A stretch of DNA of 64,000 nt, taken from NCBI GenBank assembly GCA_031763025.1, contig JASSKH010000025.1, forward strand, positions 682,001-746,000. The letters are read 5' to 3'. The stretch comes from Macrocystis pyrifera. Lineage: Eukaryota > Sar > Phaeophyceae > Laminariales > Laminariaceae. Numbering within the stretch: the stretch's first letter is position 1; each line of letters opens with the position of its first letter. The notes beneath the pieces are model-generated. The model saw nothing but the letters and a program-made list of their open reading frames with translations, was not told the origin of the DNA and searched no databases. Made by a program: the position numbers and the translations under genes. This document shows, piece after piece, positions 55,184-64,000 of the stretch.

Positions 55184-55724
55184 GTAGTGATGTATGTTTT
55201 TTTGCTGTTTTGGAACCACTGGTGTATGACGACAGACGACAGCTGTGAGACGTTTTGAGCACTACTGTAAATGCATGGGAGTTTGAGGGAGGTCGTGTTC
55301 GCAGCGGTCCCACAAAAAAACCAGATACTGGTTGCGCCACGAGCCGCGAGCGAAACTTTTTGCTGCGGCTGCTTTTTCGTGCGCCAATCGTATCACTTGA
55401 CATTACAGTAGGGTAACACTATTTTAGGTCATTATATATTTTTTTTGCCATCCAACAATTAATGCTGCAGGGTGAGTGTCGATCCCAAAAAATGACGTAC
55501 TTGTTCTCATGAGGTATGTTTTCACTGCCATCATGGTGCTGACACGTGAAGACTGTTTTGGTCATCATTTTTTTTGTTGCCATTCAACAAGTAACGAAGC
55601 GCAGCGTGAAAGCCTCTCCCCAAAAAAATATATATAATTTTCTTACTCTCGCATAATACCAGGTGTGATCAAAAGTTTCAACTCGTCGGACAGGCCGTGT
55701 CCTAGATCTGCCAGATCGTTTAGA

Positions 55725-55900
55725 TGTGTTCCGGATCTGTAGGATCTGTCTGATCTGTATGATCTAGCTCATGTTGCCGAGTGGGAGCCGCGTATTCCGC
55801 CTGGTCTTATGACATGCTTTGTGTGTCGGACCTTTTAAGCATGCGTGCAGATCCTCGGGCAAGATGGCGTAACGTTAGGTTAGGATTGTAGTCGATGATC
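55725..55900 (+). repeat. dispersed family RF5, copy 5
   Basis: GATCTGTATGATCTAGCTCA, GAGTGGGAGCCGCGTATTC, GTGCAGATCCTCGGGCAAGA. Confidence 0.55.
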
Positions 55901-56080
55901 TATCTACTACTGTACAACATATCGCGGTCGTCCAACGTCGTACATACATACCTGGTACGTGGACTATTTTCGTTTTCATATTTTTTTTTTTTTTTTTTTT
56001 TTTTTCGGCACTGGACTATTCATGCGCATCGTGAGTGCCAATCAATCCTCCTAACATGACCCCGCCCAAGAAATAGTAGA

Positions 56081-56251
56081 ATGCCGCTCACCCGTAATGC
56101 GACTCGCCGGACACCCCACGTTTCGCTTCGCGCTTGGTGCAAGCGATGTCTGCCTGGTCGGTGAAAACCCGACGTGCTCCCTCCCGGCATTGTGGGGATG
56201 CGAGGGTCTATGGTCATACGCACGGCTACGGCCATGCATGATAATGAGTAC
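56081..56251 (+). mobile_element. PCE, 5'-truncated
   Basis: ATGCCGCTCACCCGTAATGC to CATGCATGATAATGAGTAC, then CCCCCCC. Confidence 0.68.
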
Positions 56252-56463
56252 CCCCCCGCCGCCGCCCCCTCCTCTTAAGAAACAGAAAAATAGAGTTTGT
56301 CGTATTCAGTGGTAATGTATACGTTATACCAGGTAACATTTCTTGGTGTTGATGGTATTCATTCGTATGCAGTGCCAGGTTTGCCACATTGGGGGGAAGG
56401 GGAAAGCTGAAAACAATTTATTTGACCACCGAGCCGATTCGGCACACCAGGCACGAACCCAGA

Positions 56464-56628
56464 AAGGCCTCACTATTGTTTTGGCCTTGCTGTTACGGGG
56501 GGCCGTAGTAGATAGGACCAAATGTTGTGAGTAAAAGTAGGTAAGTATATATATATTTTTGTGTGTACCGGAGGTCCTATTAACTATGGCCCCCCGTAAT
56601 AGCAAGGCCAAAACAATAGTGAGGCCTT
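56464..56628. repeat. extended palindrome around MITE-1 copy 21
   Basis: Flanking arms outside the MITE are exact complements: AAGGCCTCACTATTGTTTTG-GCCTTGCT and AGCAAGGCCAAAACAATAGT-GAGGCCTT. Confidence 0.9.
56491..56601 (+). mobile_element. MITE-1 copy 21
   Basis: TGTTACGGGGGGCCGTAGTA...ACTATGGCCCCCCGTAATA, at the centre of the extended palindrome. Confidence 0.92.
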
Positions 56629-57003
56629 GCTACGGGGGTTCTTGCCGCAACAAATGATTTTGACCCCCGTGTACAGAAATACAAGGAGTCGTTTGCAAAT
56701 CAATGTGTAGTGAATCAAAACGGTGTTTTGAAGTCCGGAATTGTTTTCTGCTCCTGGCCGCAGATGATTTAGACGTGAGCGGTACCACTACCGCTCTCTA
56801 TCTGGGATTGTAAGGGGCCTTTTGTGGAGTGATAGTCTTTTAAAGTGGTGTTTGTAGTTCGGGATTATTTTCTGCTTTCTTGGCCCAAACGATTTCACGT
56901 CAGCAGCACCACCATGTCTATTAATAGGAGCATACGGGGTGGTATGTACGTCAATGTTTAATCTATACGGCACTAATGATCGGAGACATGATCGTAATAT
57001 TAA

Positions 57004-57092
57004 CCTTTTTAGAACTGCAGTATTGTTTTGGGAACAAACCACTCAAATTTCAAGTAGTTTGTCCCCTAAACGGGACTGCGGGTCTAGAAGGG
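57004..57092 (+). mobile_element. piggyBac-like MITE (P), copy 5, best ends
   Basis: TTAA at 57000-57003 and 57093-57096. Ends CCTTTTTAGAACTGCAG and CTGCGGGTCTAGAAGGG are inverted. Inner CAAGTAGTTTGTCCCCTAAA is typical of the family. Confidence 0.7.
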
Positions 57093-57261
57093 TTAATAGC
57101 TGTTTTGTGAGTTATCCAAATTGTGCTGCACACTAATATCGGCAGTCAGCAGGAATGGCGATAACAGACAGCAGGGTGGAGTAGATCGACGTCAAGACCC
57201 GTTGATTGACTCGATTGCGGTGTCGAGAGGGAAATAGACGATTGCTTGTTGCTGTAGTTGT

Positions 57262-57480
57262 TCTCGCATGACGTGGCCATTTCCACGACGTTTCTCTTTG
57301 TTTCTTTCGTTTTTTTGTCTCTCAAGGCATTTGGATGGCGAGCATCTGCCTGTCGTGCCTGTCGTACCCAGTATATATGATGACATCGCATTGCCCTGTC
57401 TACTACTGTCTACCCTCCTTGCCGCAGTACCACGTGGTATCGCTGATGTCTCGTAGTTTTGCGACCACAGAGTTTGTATT
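57262..57480 (+). repeat. element U, partial copy
   Basis: TTTCTTTCGTTTTTTTGTCTC, GTCGTACCCAGTATATATGA, CATTGCCCTGTCTACT, GCGACCACAGAGTTTGTATT. Confidence 0.45.
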
Positions 57481-57487
57481 AGTGATC

Positions 57488-57622
57488 GGTATCGAGATTT
57501 TTTCGACGGGATACGCTATCTCGATATTGTATCAGCCCCAAAAAATCGGGATATGGATACAATATCTCGATATATTGTATCTTGCAATATCGCATGATGT
57601 GAGATAAATCGCGATTTATCGC
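57488..57622 (+). repeat. CGATATTGTATC palindrome cluster
   Basis: CTCGATATTGTATC, GATACAATATCTCGATATAT and AATCGCGATTTATCGCGA. A similar cluster is at 60735-60815. Such arrays are typical of subterminal regions of some hAT-like elements; ends not found. Confidence 0.45.
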
Positions 57623-57995
57623 GAACACTCAAATTTCAACGAAACCCCGAGGCCTTTTTGCCGAGAGAGCCCACTATCTTGTCGTCCGTCTGGCCTTTTT
57701 TTTTGTCGTTGAAATGCCATTATTCAGCGCTTTCAATGATTCGGTACTATTAATAGGTGCCATACCGCTACGGAACACGTCTTGTTGAAACGCCATCATT
57801 CAGCGCTTTCAGCGATTCGGGCTGTAGTGTAGTTCCGAACGAAGTAATTTTTAAGTTGATCTTGATATTGGCTGGAAAACACGCAACCGATCAATACACG
57901 TGCACCAAAACGTGCAGGAATTTCGAGTTGAGATTCATGCTCGCTTCTTACGATACTGTTTTATTTTTTTCCCCAGATATTAACTCCCCCCCCCC

Positions 57996-58537
57996 TATTA
58001 TATAGGTTGGGTTGGCGTCGGTTGGCAGCGACACTGTAAAACATGCCGCTCACTAGTTGAGCGAGGCACAACCAGGGTACCGTTTTTTTTTTTTCTTTTT
58101 TATTGGCGGTCGGTCACAGCTGGTTGTCGAGCTAGATCATTTTGTGCGAGGTGAACAACCTTTACTCCGCACAAGTGGGAATTATCGGATCACGTATTAC
58201 TAGTGTTTATGGCAAGGCACCCAAGAGGCAGTTATATAGTAGTACTTCCGCTGCTGTCTCTGGAAGTGGCTACACCGGAAATTAAATGAACTCACATTGA
58301 AGCTTACATCCATATGCAAGTCCGCCTCACAAGCGGTTCTTAGTAGATGCAGCTCACCCTTCGTGCTACTCGCCGGATACCTCACGGCGCTTCTTCGCGC
58401 TTGGTGCAAGCAATGTCTGCCTGGTCGGTGCAAACCCGGCATGCTCCGTCCCGGCCTTGTAGGGATGCGAGGGGCTATGGTCATACATACGACTACGGCT
58501 ATGCATGAGATCGAGTACATCTCTTCTATCGAGTACA
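57996..58537 (+). mobile_element. PCE, full copy
   Basis: Begins CTATTATATAGGTTGGGTTG after a C run and ends CTATCGAGTACA before CCCCCC. Colinear with the copy in LINE2 over its whole ~540 bp, so these two define the element's ends. Confidence 0.78.
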
Positions 58538-58561
58538 CCCCCCGTCCTCCCTCCCTAACTC

Positions 58562-58676
58562 ATTGAAGCTGTCATCCATAAGCAAGCGGTGAACACCCGA
58601 CGTGCTCCGTCCCGGCATTGTAAGGATGCGAGGGTCTATGGTTGTACAACTACGGCCATGCATGATATCGAGTACA
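58562..58676 (+). mobile_element. PCE, short 3' fragment
   Basis: ATTGAAGCTGTCATCCATAA, then GTGAACACCCGACGTGCTCC to ATATCGAGTACA, again followed by a C run. Lies 25 bp after the full copy. Confidence 0.68.
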
Positions 58677-58734
58677 CCCCCGCCCCCCCCCCCCCGCTGT
58701 GGCCCCTCCCTTGTGTCGAAGTCAGCGCGTGATC

Positions 58735-58860
58735 AATGCTCGAATGACTAAGGCAAGCAACAATTGAGTACACCACCCCCTTCTCTCCCTTCTTGCGAAA
58801 GGGTTGCGAAGTCAACGGCCGAATGACAGAGGGAAGCAACAATTGATTACCCCTCCCCCC
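58735..58860 (+). repeat. two tandem ~80-bp units
   Basis: GAATGACTAAGGCAAGCAAC then AATTGAGTAC at 58742, and GAATGACAGAGGGAAGCAAC then AATTGATTAC at 58823, each followed by C-rich DNA. Confidence 0.55.
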
Positions 58861-58897
58861 CCGCCGCCCCGCCCCCCATCCTGTTTTGTTTTCCCAG

Positions 58898-59086
58898 GAC
58901 GCCGTTGAGGACGGCGCGGTAGTCGCGACAAGGGTGCCTACAGAGTCCCCGACGAAAGCGGTACCTCTAGCCCCCCCAGCCTCCAACCAGAAACCTTCTC
59001 CCGCAAATGGTGGGGGCGGTCCCGCAAACGGCGATGTCGGTCTTGATGCGGCTGGCGGGAAGGAAAATGCGGAGCCGAAGCCTCAG
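58898..59086 (+). CDS. probable internal exon of an unknown protein
   Basis: TGTTTTGTTTTCCCAG immediately before and CAG|GTGAAT immediately after make a strong acceptor and a plausible donor. The enclosed 189 bp is exactly 63 codons, open, phase 0 at both sides: DAVEDGAVVATRVPTESPTK, AVPLAPPASNQKPSPANGGG, AANGDVGLDAAGG-like Gly/Asp-rich text, then KENAEPKPQ. It is Pro-, Ala- and Gly-rich with acidic residues, like a disordered linker. GC-rich codon use sets it apart from the surrounding repeats. Partner exons were not identified: upstream lies PCE and C-rich DNA, downstream a 30-bp tandem repeat and MITE-1. Confidence 0.4.
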
Positions 59087-59163
59087 GTGAATCCTTTTTG
59101 CATCTCTTTTTGGTTTTCCTAGCGTATGTCCCGAGTGCTTCGTGCCTGAGCTGGGAGTCGTGC

Positions 59164-59232
59164 GGGGGTAACGGTGTTATGAAGGGTCGGACCAGTCGGA
59201 ACGGTGTTATGAAGGGTCGGACCAGTCGGACT
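59164..59232 (+). repeat. 30-bp unit, two copies
   Basis: AACGGTGTTATGAAGGGTCG followed by GACCAGTCGG, twice exactly. Confidence 0.9.
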
Positions 59233-59338
59233 CCGCACCTCTCTTGTTGTACCAGCCACCACTACTACAGTACGTACTGCTGGGAGTTCTGTGTAGCACC
59301 TCGGAGACATCGTCCGCCATGGCGGACGTTTCAGGTAC

Positions 59339-59447
59339 TATTACGGGGGTCCATAGTTAATAGGACATATGGTATACATAAAAACCTATATATTTGCCTA
59401 TTTTCACTAACAATATTTGGTCCTATTTACTATGGTCCCCCGTAATA
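59339..59447 (-). mobile_element. MITE-1 copy 22
   Basis: TATTACGGGGGTCCATAGTT...TACTATGGTCCCCCGTAATA. Confidence 0.93.
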
Positions 59448-59621
59448 CTAAGATGATTAATACGAAGTCCTGGTCTGTACCTGGTATGTACGTCCCGAGA
59501 GCACTCCGTTGCTTGTTCCCAAGGGAGGATGAGGAGTGTTGGCTCATATGCTACTGACAGTGTGGTTGTTTTTTGAGGATTTACCTACGTGGTAGCCGTT
59601 GTCTGGTCTGGTCGATTGCCC

Positions 59622-59729
59622 AGGTGGGTCTAGTAAGTGGAATGCAGCGCACGTGACGGTGCTGGCAGCTGGCGAGACTGTTGGATGTGTAGAGAACACG
59701 CGAGCTGACAAATGCTTCCTTCTGCGATT
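59622..59729 (+). CDS. possible short exon
   Basis: After GATTGCCCAG a 36-codon stretch reads VGLVSGMQRT in one frame and GGSSKWNAAHVTVLAAGETV then GCVENTRADKCFLLRL in another, ending near TTAGTACGTG. The second frame is protein-like. Splice borders are weak and the family is not recognised. Confidence 0.15.
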
Positions 59730-59817
59730 AGTACGTGTTATTTATAATAGTAGCCCGCACTTCTATTATAACGAGTATGTTACGCCTACACACCGGCACC
59801 AATCGCAGGCCTACATT

Positions 59818-59840
59818 CTTGTTGCTGTTGCTGCTGTTGC

Positions 59841-59874
<34 letters not shown>

Positions 59875-59880
59875 GCTGTT
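59818..59880 (+). repeat. (GTT)n microsatellite
   Basis: GTTGCTGTTGCTGCTGTTGC then TTGTTGTTG repeated. Confidence 0.93.
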
Positions 59881-60877
59881 CTCACATTAACCACTCTTCC
59901 ATGAAGCAGTCTGTGGTCAGTTACGCAACAAGGCAAAGGTGCTGGACCCCTAGGAAGATCCGAAAACCCCATGATAAAAAAGGAATTGGCGGGGAAGCAC
60001 GACGCTTTCCCACCTAAAAAATACACGAGCTCTGCGAGGACGAAGAAGGCGAACACAAAATGAAATCAGTGCGCAAACTGAACTGACATGACCGCGGGTA
60101 TCCCCCCAACTGCAGCATATAGAGTCCCCTCCGTTCCCACAACCAACCAACTCGTGATTTGTTGACTACACCGGTTGCTGTCTGGAGGGCTGCCTGCACC
60201 GTACGAAACGCACGGTATGATAGTCGTGAAGATATTGAGGAACACGCCTGGCTGCTGTCTGGGGTGCTGTCACAGTGACGACTCGCGGGCATGCAGTAAA
60301 AAAAAGAGCAATCGAACCAAAAACTACCATCCAAACATGAACGATCGTCATGTCTTTTCGGACTTTCTGACCAAAGGTAGGTGCAGCACAGCTATGATAC
60401 CACGTCCCTGATAATTGCGGGGGTCATTCCCCATGAGGGGTATACAACTCGCCAACACTACAAAAGACCAGTGACGTACCGGTAAAATAAGAGGGACATA
60501 TTGCTGCCTCGTGAAGAAAAAAATCACAAAGAGAAAATCGGCTCGCTCCTTTGCGCGTGCTCTCGTTGCCACTCCCTTCCAGTCGGTCCCCCCTTCTCCC
60601 CCGTCCCGAAAACAAAATGGTCCTTGCACTCACTTGCTGTTCTGATCTGATAAAACATTTTTTCTCGCGCAGGTATGTATACTGGTGTGTATACCTATAT
60701 CATACATTGTAATTACATGCCGAAACCTATGACGGCTATTGTTGATAATAGTGTTGCATATCGTATCGAAAGTTTCGATATTATTTCGAACTATGATATC
60801 GATATTGTATTGAAACATTAAAAGCACTCTGCACCAAACTTGAGGGTCGTTGGCATGCACTATTTATATTATATTAA
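59881..60877. other. unassigned sequence
   Basis: No gene recognised. The last 140 bp hold the second CGATATTGTATTG cluster. Confidence 0.4.
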
Positions 60878-60986
60878 TATTACGGGGGTCCATAGTTAAT
60901 AGGACCTATGGTATACATAAAAACCTATATATTTACCTATTTTTACGAACAATATTTGGTCCTATTTACTGTGGTCCCCCGCAATA
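60878..60986 (-). mobile_element. MITE-1 copy 23, right-most
   Basis: TATTACGGGGGTCCATAGTT...TACTGTGGTCCCCCGCAATA. Preceded directly by ATATTAA, so TATTAATATTACGGGGG looks like an element next to an older scar. Confidence 0.93.
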
Positions 60987-62399
60987 GTTATTAATGGTGA
61001 AGTTTTGGTACATTTTCAAACATATCTCTTCGCACGAGCGCTTTTTTGGCGAAACGCTAAGTAGTCAGCACGGGAAGCCCGGCCGGGCACGTTGATCCAG
61101 GTCTGGGCGCGATCCGTGCACTCTGGTGCGCGTGGCATGCCCTCAAACGTTTTTTTTCCGGCAGCATTGGCTGAGACGATTTCCCTGGTTTCAGTACGAG
61201 GTGCCTTATTTTGTACGTACGTATCGGTAAAATGTTGTCTGTTTTCTCCCCTGGGCCCTCATGAGCTATGAGCACACAGCTCAGACACGTACCAGGTACA
61301 CAACAGACAACATGCACAAATCCCATATTTCCAACGCTGCCGCCCACACGCGGTGCGTGTGCGACACACCCATATGCACAGTATTGCTGTGGCTGGTTGT
61401 GTTTGTCGGAGCCTGCCGTCCGTATTCCACCGTCTGCCAGATTGTGTTTCATACGCGTGTACCCAGGCTGACGTATATTCATCCACATTTTTTTGTGTGT
61501 TGTTGCACGCGGAGCACGGACGGTCGCCCAGACAACAATAGCAACAGTGCACAGAGCGTGCTTACCTCTAGCCTCTACAGCACCACAACCCTGCTGCCCA
61601 GCAGCAGCAGCAGTGGGCGCACCTTGCGCGTATGGACGATCGTACTGCGGCTATCAAAGTTGATCGTCGGAGAGTTCGATCGATCGCATGACCATGCCAC
61701 GACCACACCATCATCACCTCTCTCCCTGCTGCTCGTCGAGTCGAGTACAACAAATCGTTCGTACAAGTATCGTGTACAGCAACACTCGTACATTACATAC
61801 TTTCAGTTACTGGCTGCTGTGTGTCCTACCCTGCTGACCGATAGATCTTAGAGCCGGCTGAAAGGGCATCAGTACACGTTCCTTTGTCGCAGTACCCGTA
61901 TCTTCTGCTGTCGTATCATATCACATGGCATTTTACAGCAGTACTGCTGTACATGCAGTCGCACATGTACAAGCTACTCTACTGTAGGAGATCCTGCTAC
62001 GTGTTTTAGATTGCGTAAAAAACACAACGTGCCAGTTGTGCGAACCCTGCTCTAGAAAAACAGAACCGTAGATGTCACACGGCGCTTGATAAAATTTTCG
62101 TTGCCGAGGTTCAACTCGCACCATCCGCTTCTTTTCTTTTTCACCTTTGACTTTTTTTGTTCCAGTACGTCCACCTTGCTTTTCTGAGCGTACTAGTAAT
62201 TGGTGGCAATAAGGCGCGACCTTAGTAATATGTGCAGTAGTGATATCTACGAATCATCATGCTGCGCGAATACGGAGTATTCTGTATTGCGCTGAACCAA
62301 CACGAACGAACATCTACGTACGTACGCGGTCGTATGTATGTCAGTGACCACGTTGTGACGTCTGGGTTCATTATTTTTTACAAACAAAAAATGTGCTTC
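60987..62399. other. unassigned; long frame not supported
   Basis: A 196-codon frame at 61261-61851 is Ser/Thr/Cys-rich, contains a TACCAGGTA scar motif in its reading frame and CAGCAGCAG repeats. No domain seen. Confidence 0.35.
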
Positions 62400-63550
62400 A
62401 GCAGCAACACCAGTCAAAGTGGCGGCGGCGGCGGCAGCAACAACAGCAACAGCAACAGCAGTTGGGCACACGAGGCCAGGGTCCGCGTCGCTATACGCTG
62501 GGCTTGTCGGTGTAACTCAACCCTTGAACCCTTTGTACACATAGTCGATTTCGTTGTGCGTTTCCTGGCTCCCACCTCGAAATTCGGCATAAGGGTCGTT
62601 TTTTTTTTTTTTTTATGACACGAATTTGGCATTTTTTTAATCGGAAATTTGGATATATGCCAATTTAGGAAGTTTTTGTACGGGCTTTCTTGTGGATATT
62701 TGCAAGCCCTTCGTTAGCAAGTTTATGGAAATTTAGACTTGCCATTTCTTTTGACGAGTTTTTTAGCAAGACTTGAAAATCCAAATTTCCAAAAACTTGC
62801 CAAAGTATTGGGAACTTTTCGATATTTGAAGACGAGAAATCTGCACCTGACATGTTTTGTCCTACAAAAGAGCTTCTCGTGGCAGGTGGCACCACTACTA
62901 CTGATGTACAACATCTACAGCAGAGCTTCTCCAGTAGCAAAACAGCAGCAGCAGTAGCAGTAGGACACACAAGGCCAGGGTCACGAGGCCAGGGTCAGCG
63001 TCGCTGTTCGCTCGGCTAGTCAGTCTAACCCTTGAACCCTTTGTAGAACATACTCGATTTCGTCGTATCGTTTTCTGGTTCCGAACTCGAAATTCGGCAT
63101 AATTTGAAGACGAAAAATCTGCTCCTACCTGACATGTTTTGTCCAACAGAGATAGCTTTTCGTAGCAGGTCTTACCACTACTGCTGATGCACCTACGACA
63201 TCTACAGCAGAGGTTCTCCAGCAGTAAAAACAGCAGCAGCAGCAGCAGTAGCAGTGGGACACACGAAGCTAGGGTCAGCGTCGCGGTGCGCTCGGCTTGT
63301 CGGTCTATATCCCTTGAACCCTGGGTACACGTACTGGATTTTGTTGTGTGTTTCCTGATTCCGCACGCATAATTTGAAGATGAAAAATCTGCAACCTGGC
63401 ATGTGTCCAACAGAGCTTCTCGTGGCAGGGGCCACCACCACTACTGCTGTACAACATCCACAGCAGATCTTCTCCTGCTTCTCCGTCCCCTCATCAGTAG
63501 CAGTAGGAGGAGGGTGGGCCTGACAACACCACCTGCAGCATGTCTTAGGG
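62400..63550 (+). repeat. tandem array, ~275-bp unit, four copies
   Basis: Units carry TTTGAAGACGARAAATCTGC, ACCTGACATGTTTTGTCC, CAGAGCTTCTCGTGGCAGG, CATCTACAGCAGAGSTTCTC, a CAG run, GGGACACACGARGCYAGGGT, TCGGCTTGTCGGTCTA and CCTTGAACCCTTTGTA. Starts near 62825, 63100 and 63372. An incomplete unit at 62400-62590 is separated by a ~230-bp insert (62600-62820) with its own inverted AAACTTGCCAAA-type repeats. The last unit is truncated at ~63550. Confidence 0.8.
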
Positions 63551-64000
63551 ACACAGCCCGAACGTTGCTGTGGGCAGGCACAGTCTGCCTACGAGTACTC
63601 GTAGGGTTGGGTTTCGTTAGGTAGAAGTAACAAAACAAAAACCGTTTTGATGTTTCACGGTTGTTGGTTCTGTTTTTTTTTTAAACACCATGGCCCAGCC
63701 ATGTGCCTACACACGTTGCCGGACCTAGCTCGACCAACTGTGCACGACTTACTACCGCACCAGCGTGAGAAGGTTTCGTTTGTGTGTGCGTGCGCACAGA
63801 GCCCGCCGGGACTGGAATGGGTGCGGTGTGCGTTGAGCGCGGTCGACAAACGTGGCCGAAAAAAATGTTGAATCATGATGACTGACACATACACAAACAG
63901 AGAAAAAAAGTTCAAAACAAGGCACCCTACCCTCGTATACGACTCGTTATGAAGAGGCTTTTTTTTTCCTTAGCAAACCAAAAAAAAAAAAGGCTCGCGC
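63551..64000. other. unassigned right end
   Basis: A protein-like frame (HHGPAMCLHTLPDLARPTV, then PPGLEWVRCALSAVDKRG; 63686-63868) follows a T run and might be an exon, but nothing confirms it. Confidence 0.3.

Noticed and set aside
24473-57757. TATTAATA as TATA-type promoters
   Set aside because: No genes follow. The copies are palindromic and show gain in empty-site comparisons.
11524-61298. TACCAGGTA as splice donor sites (CAG|GTA)
   Set aside because: The word is palindromic, occurs equally as TACCTGGTA, is not next to open frames, and is seen as an insertion in two repeat families.
61261-61851. 196-codon frame as a gene
   Set aside because: Low-complexity Ser/Thr, opposite-strand frame of similar length, and a scar motif within it.
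62400-63550. Tandem repeats as a CRISPR array
   Set aside because: Units of ~275 bp, eukaryotic context, no short repeat-spacer pattern or cas genes.

Overview
The window looks like intergenic, transposon-filled nuclear DNA of a eukaryote. Nearly all of it can be assigned to interspersed repeats, nested insertions and simple repeats. There is no operon structure, no dense reading frames and no ribosome-binding-site pattern, and the only long recognisable protein is a decayed non-LTR retrotransposon. A protist or alga with a large repeat-rich genome fits, but the sequence does not fix the lineage. No complete host gene could be supported. A few short islands with splice-like borders (best: 58898-59086) may be exons.

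Layout. 0.2-1.0 kb is a non-autonomous hAT-type element with an 8-bp target duplication. 3.7-11.3 kb is a shredded LINE copy (LINE1) broken by minisatellites, a tRNA-like sequence, a poly-C-associated element and a 1.8-kb insertion carrying a zinc-finger remnant. 12.9-13.35 kb is a (TAC)n array. 13.6-17.6 kb is a better preserved copy of the same LINE (LINE2), with RT motifs, a Cys/His knuckle and a restriction-like endonuclease domain. It is dead by frameshifts and split by a 535-bp element (PCE) that sits in a G run. 17.7-29 kb holds direct-repeat-bounded units, a 175-bp MITE with long inverted repeats, a tRNA-derived SINE and simple repeats. 30.3-33.3 kb is a large inverted repeat. From 30.0 to 61.0 kb there are 24 copies of a ~105-bp palindromic MITE (MITE-1, ends TTACGGGGG...CCCCCGTAA), mixed with a second hairpin family (SWL, ends TACCACTGTGTCCCG), a TTAA-flanked piggyBac-like MITE, further SINE and PCE copies and GATC-rich repeats. 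62.4-63.55 kb is a tandem array of ~275-bp units.

The most interesting signal links two short, strongly over-represented palindromes to the two abundant MITE families. A nested MITE-1 insertion shows that MITE-1 duplicates a TA target. TA + TT + AA + TA gives TATTAATA, which is scattered through the window outside intact elements. SWL ends (TA-CCA...TGG-TA) would leave TACCAGGTA or TACCTGGTA. I count 27 exact copies of that 9-mer by eye, about half of one being expected by chance. Comparing repeat copies finds empty sites where exactly such short inserts have been gained. My inference is that this DNA carries a dense record of cut-and-paste excision scars from TA-specific transposons. The transposase source is not in the window.

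All counts and alignments were made by reading, without software.
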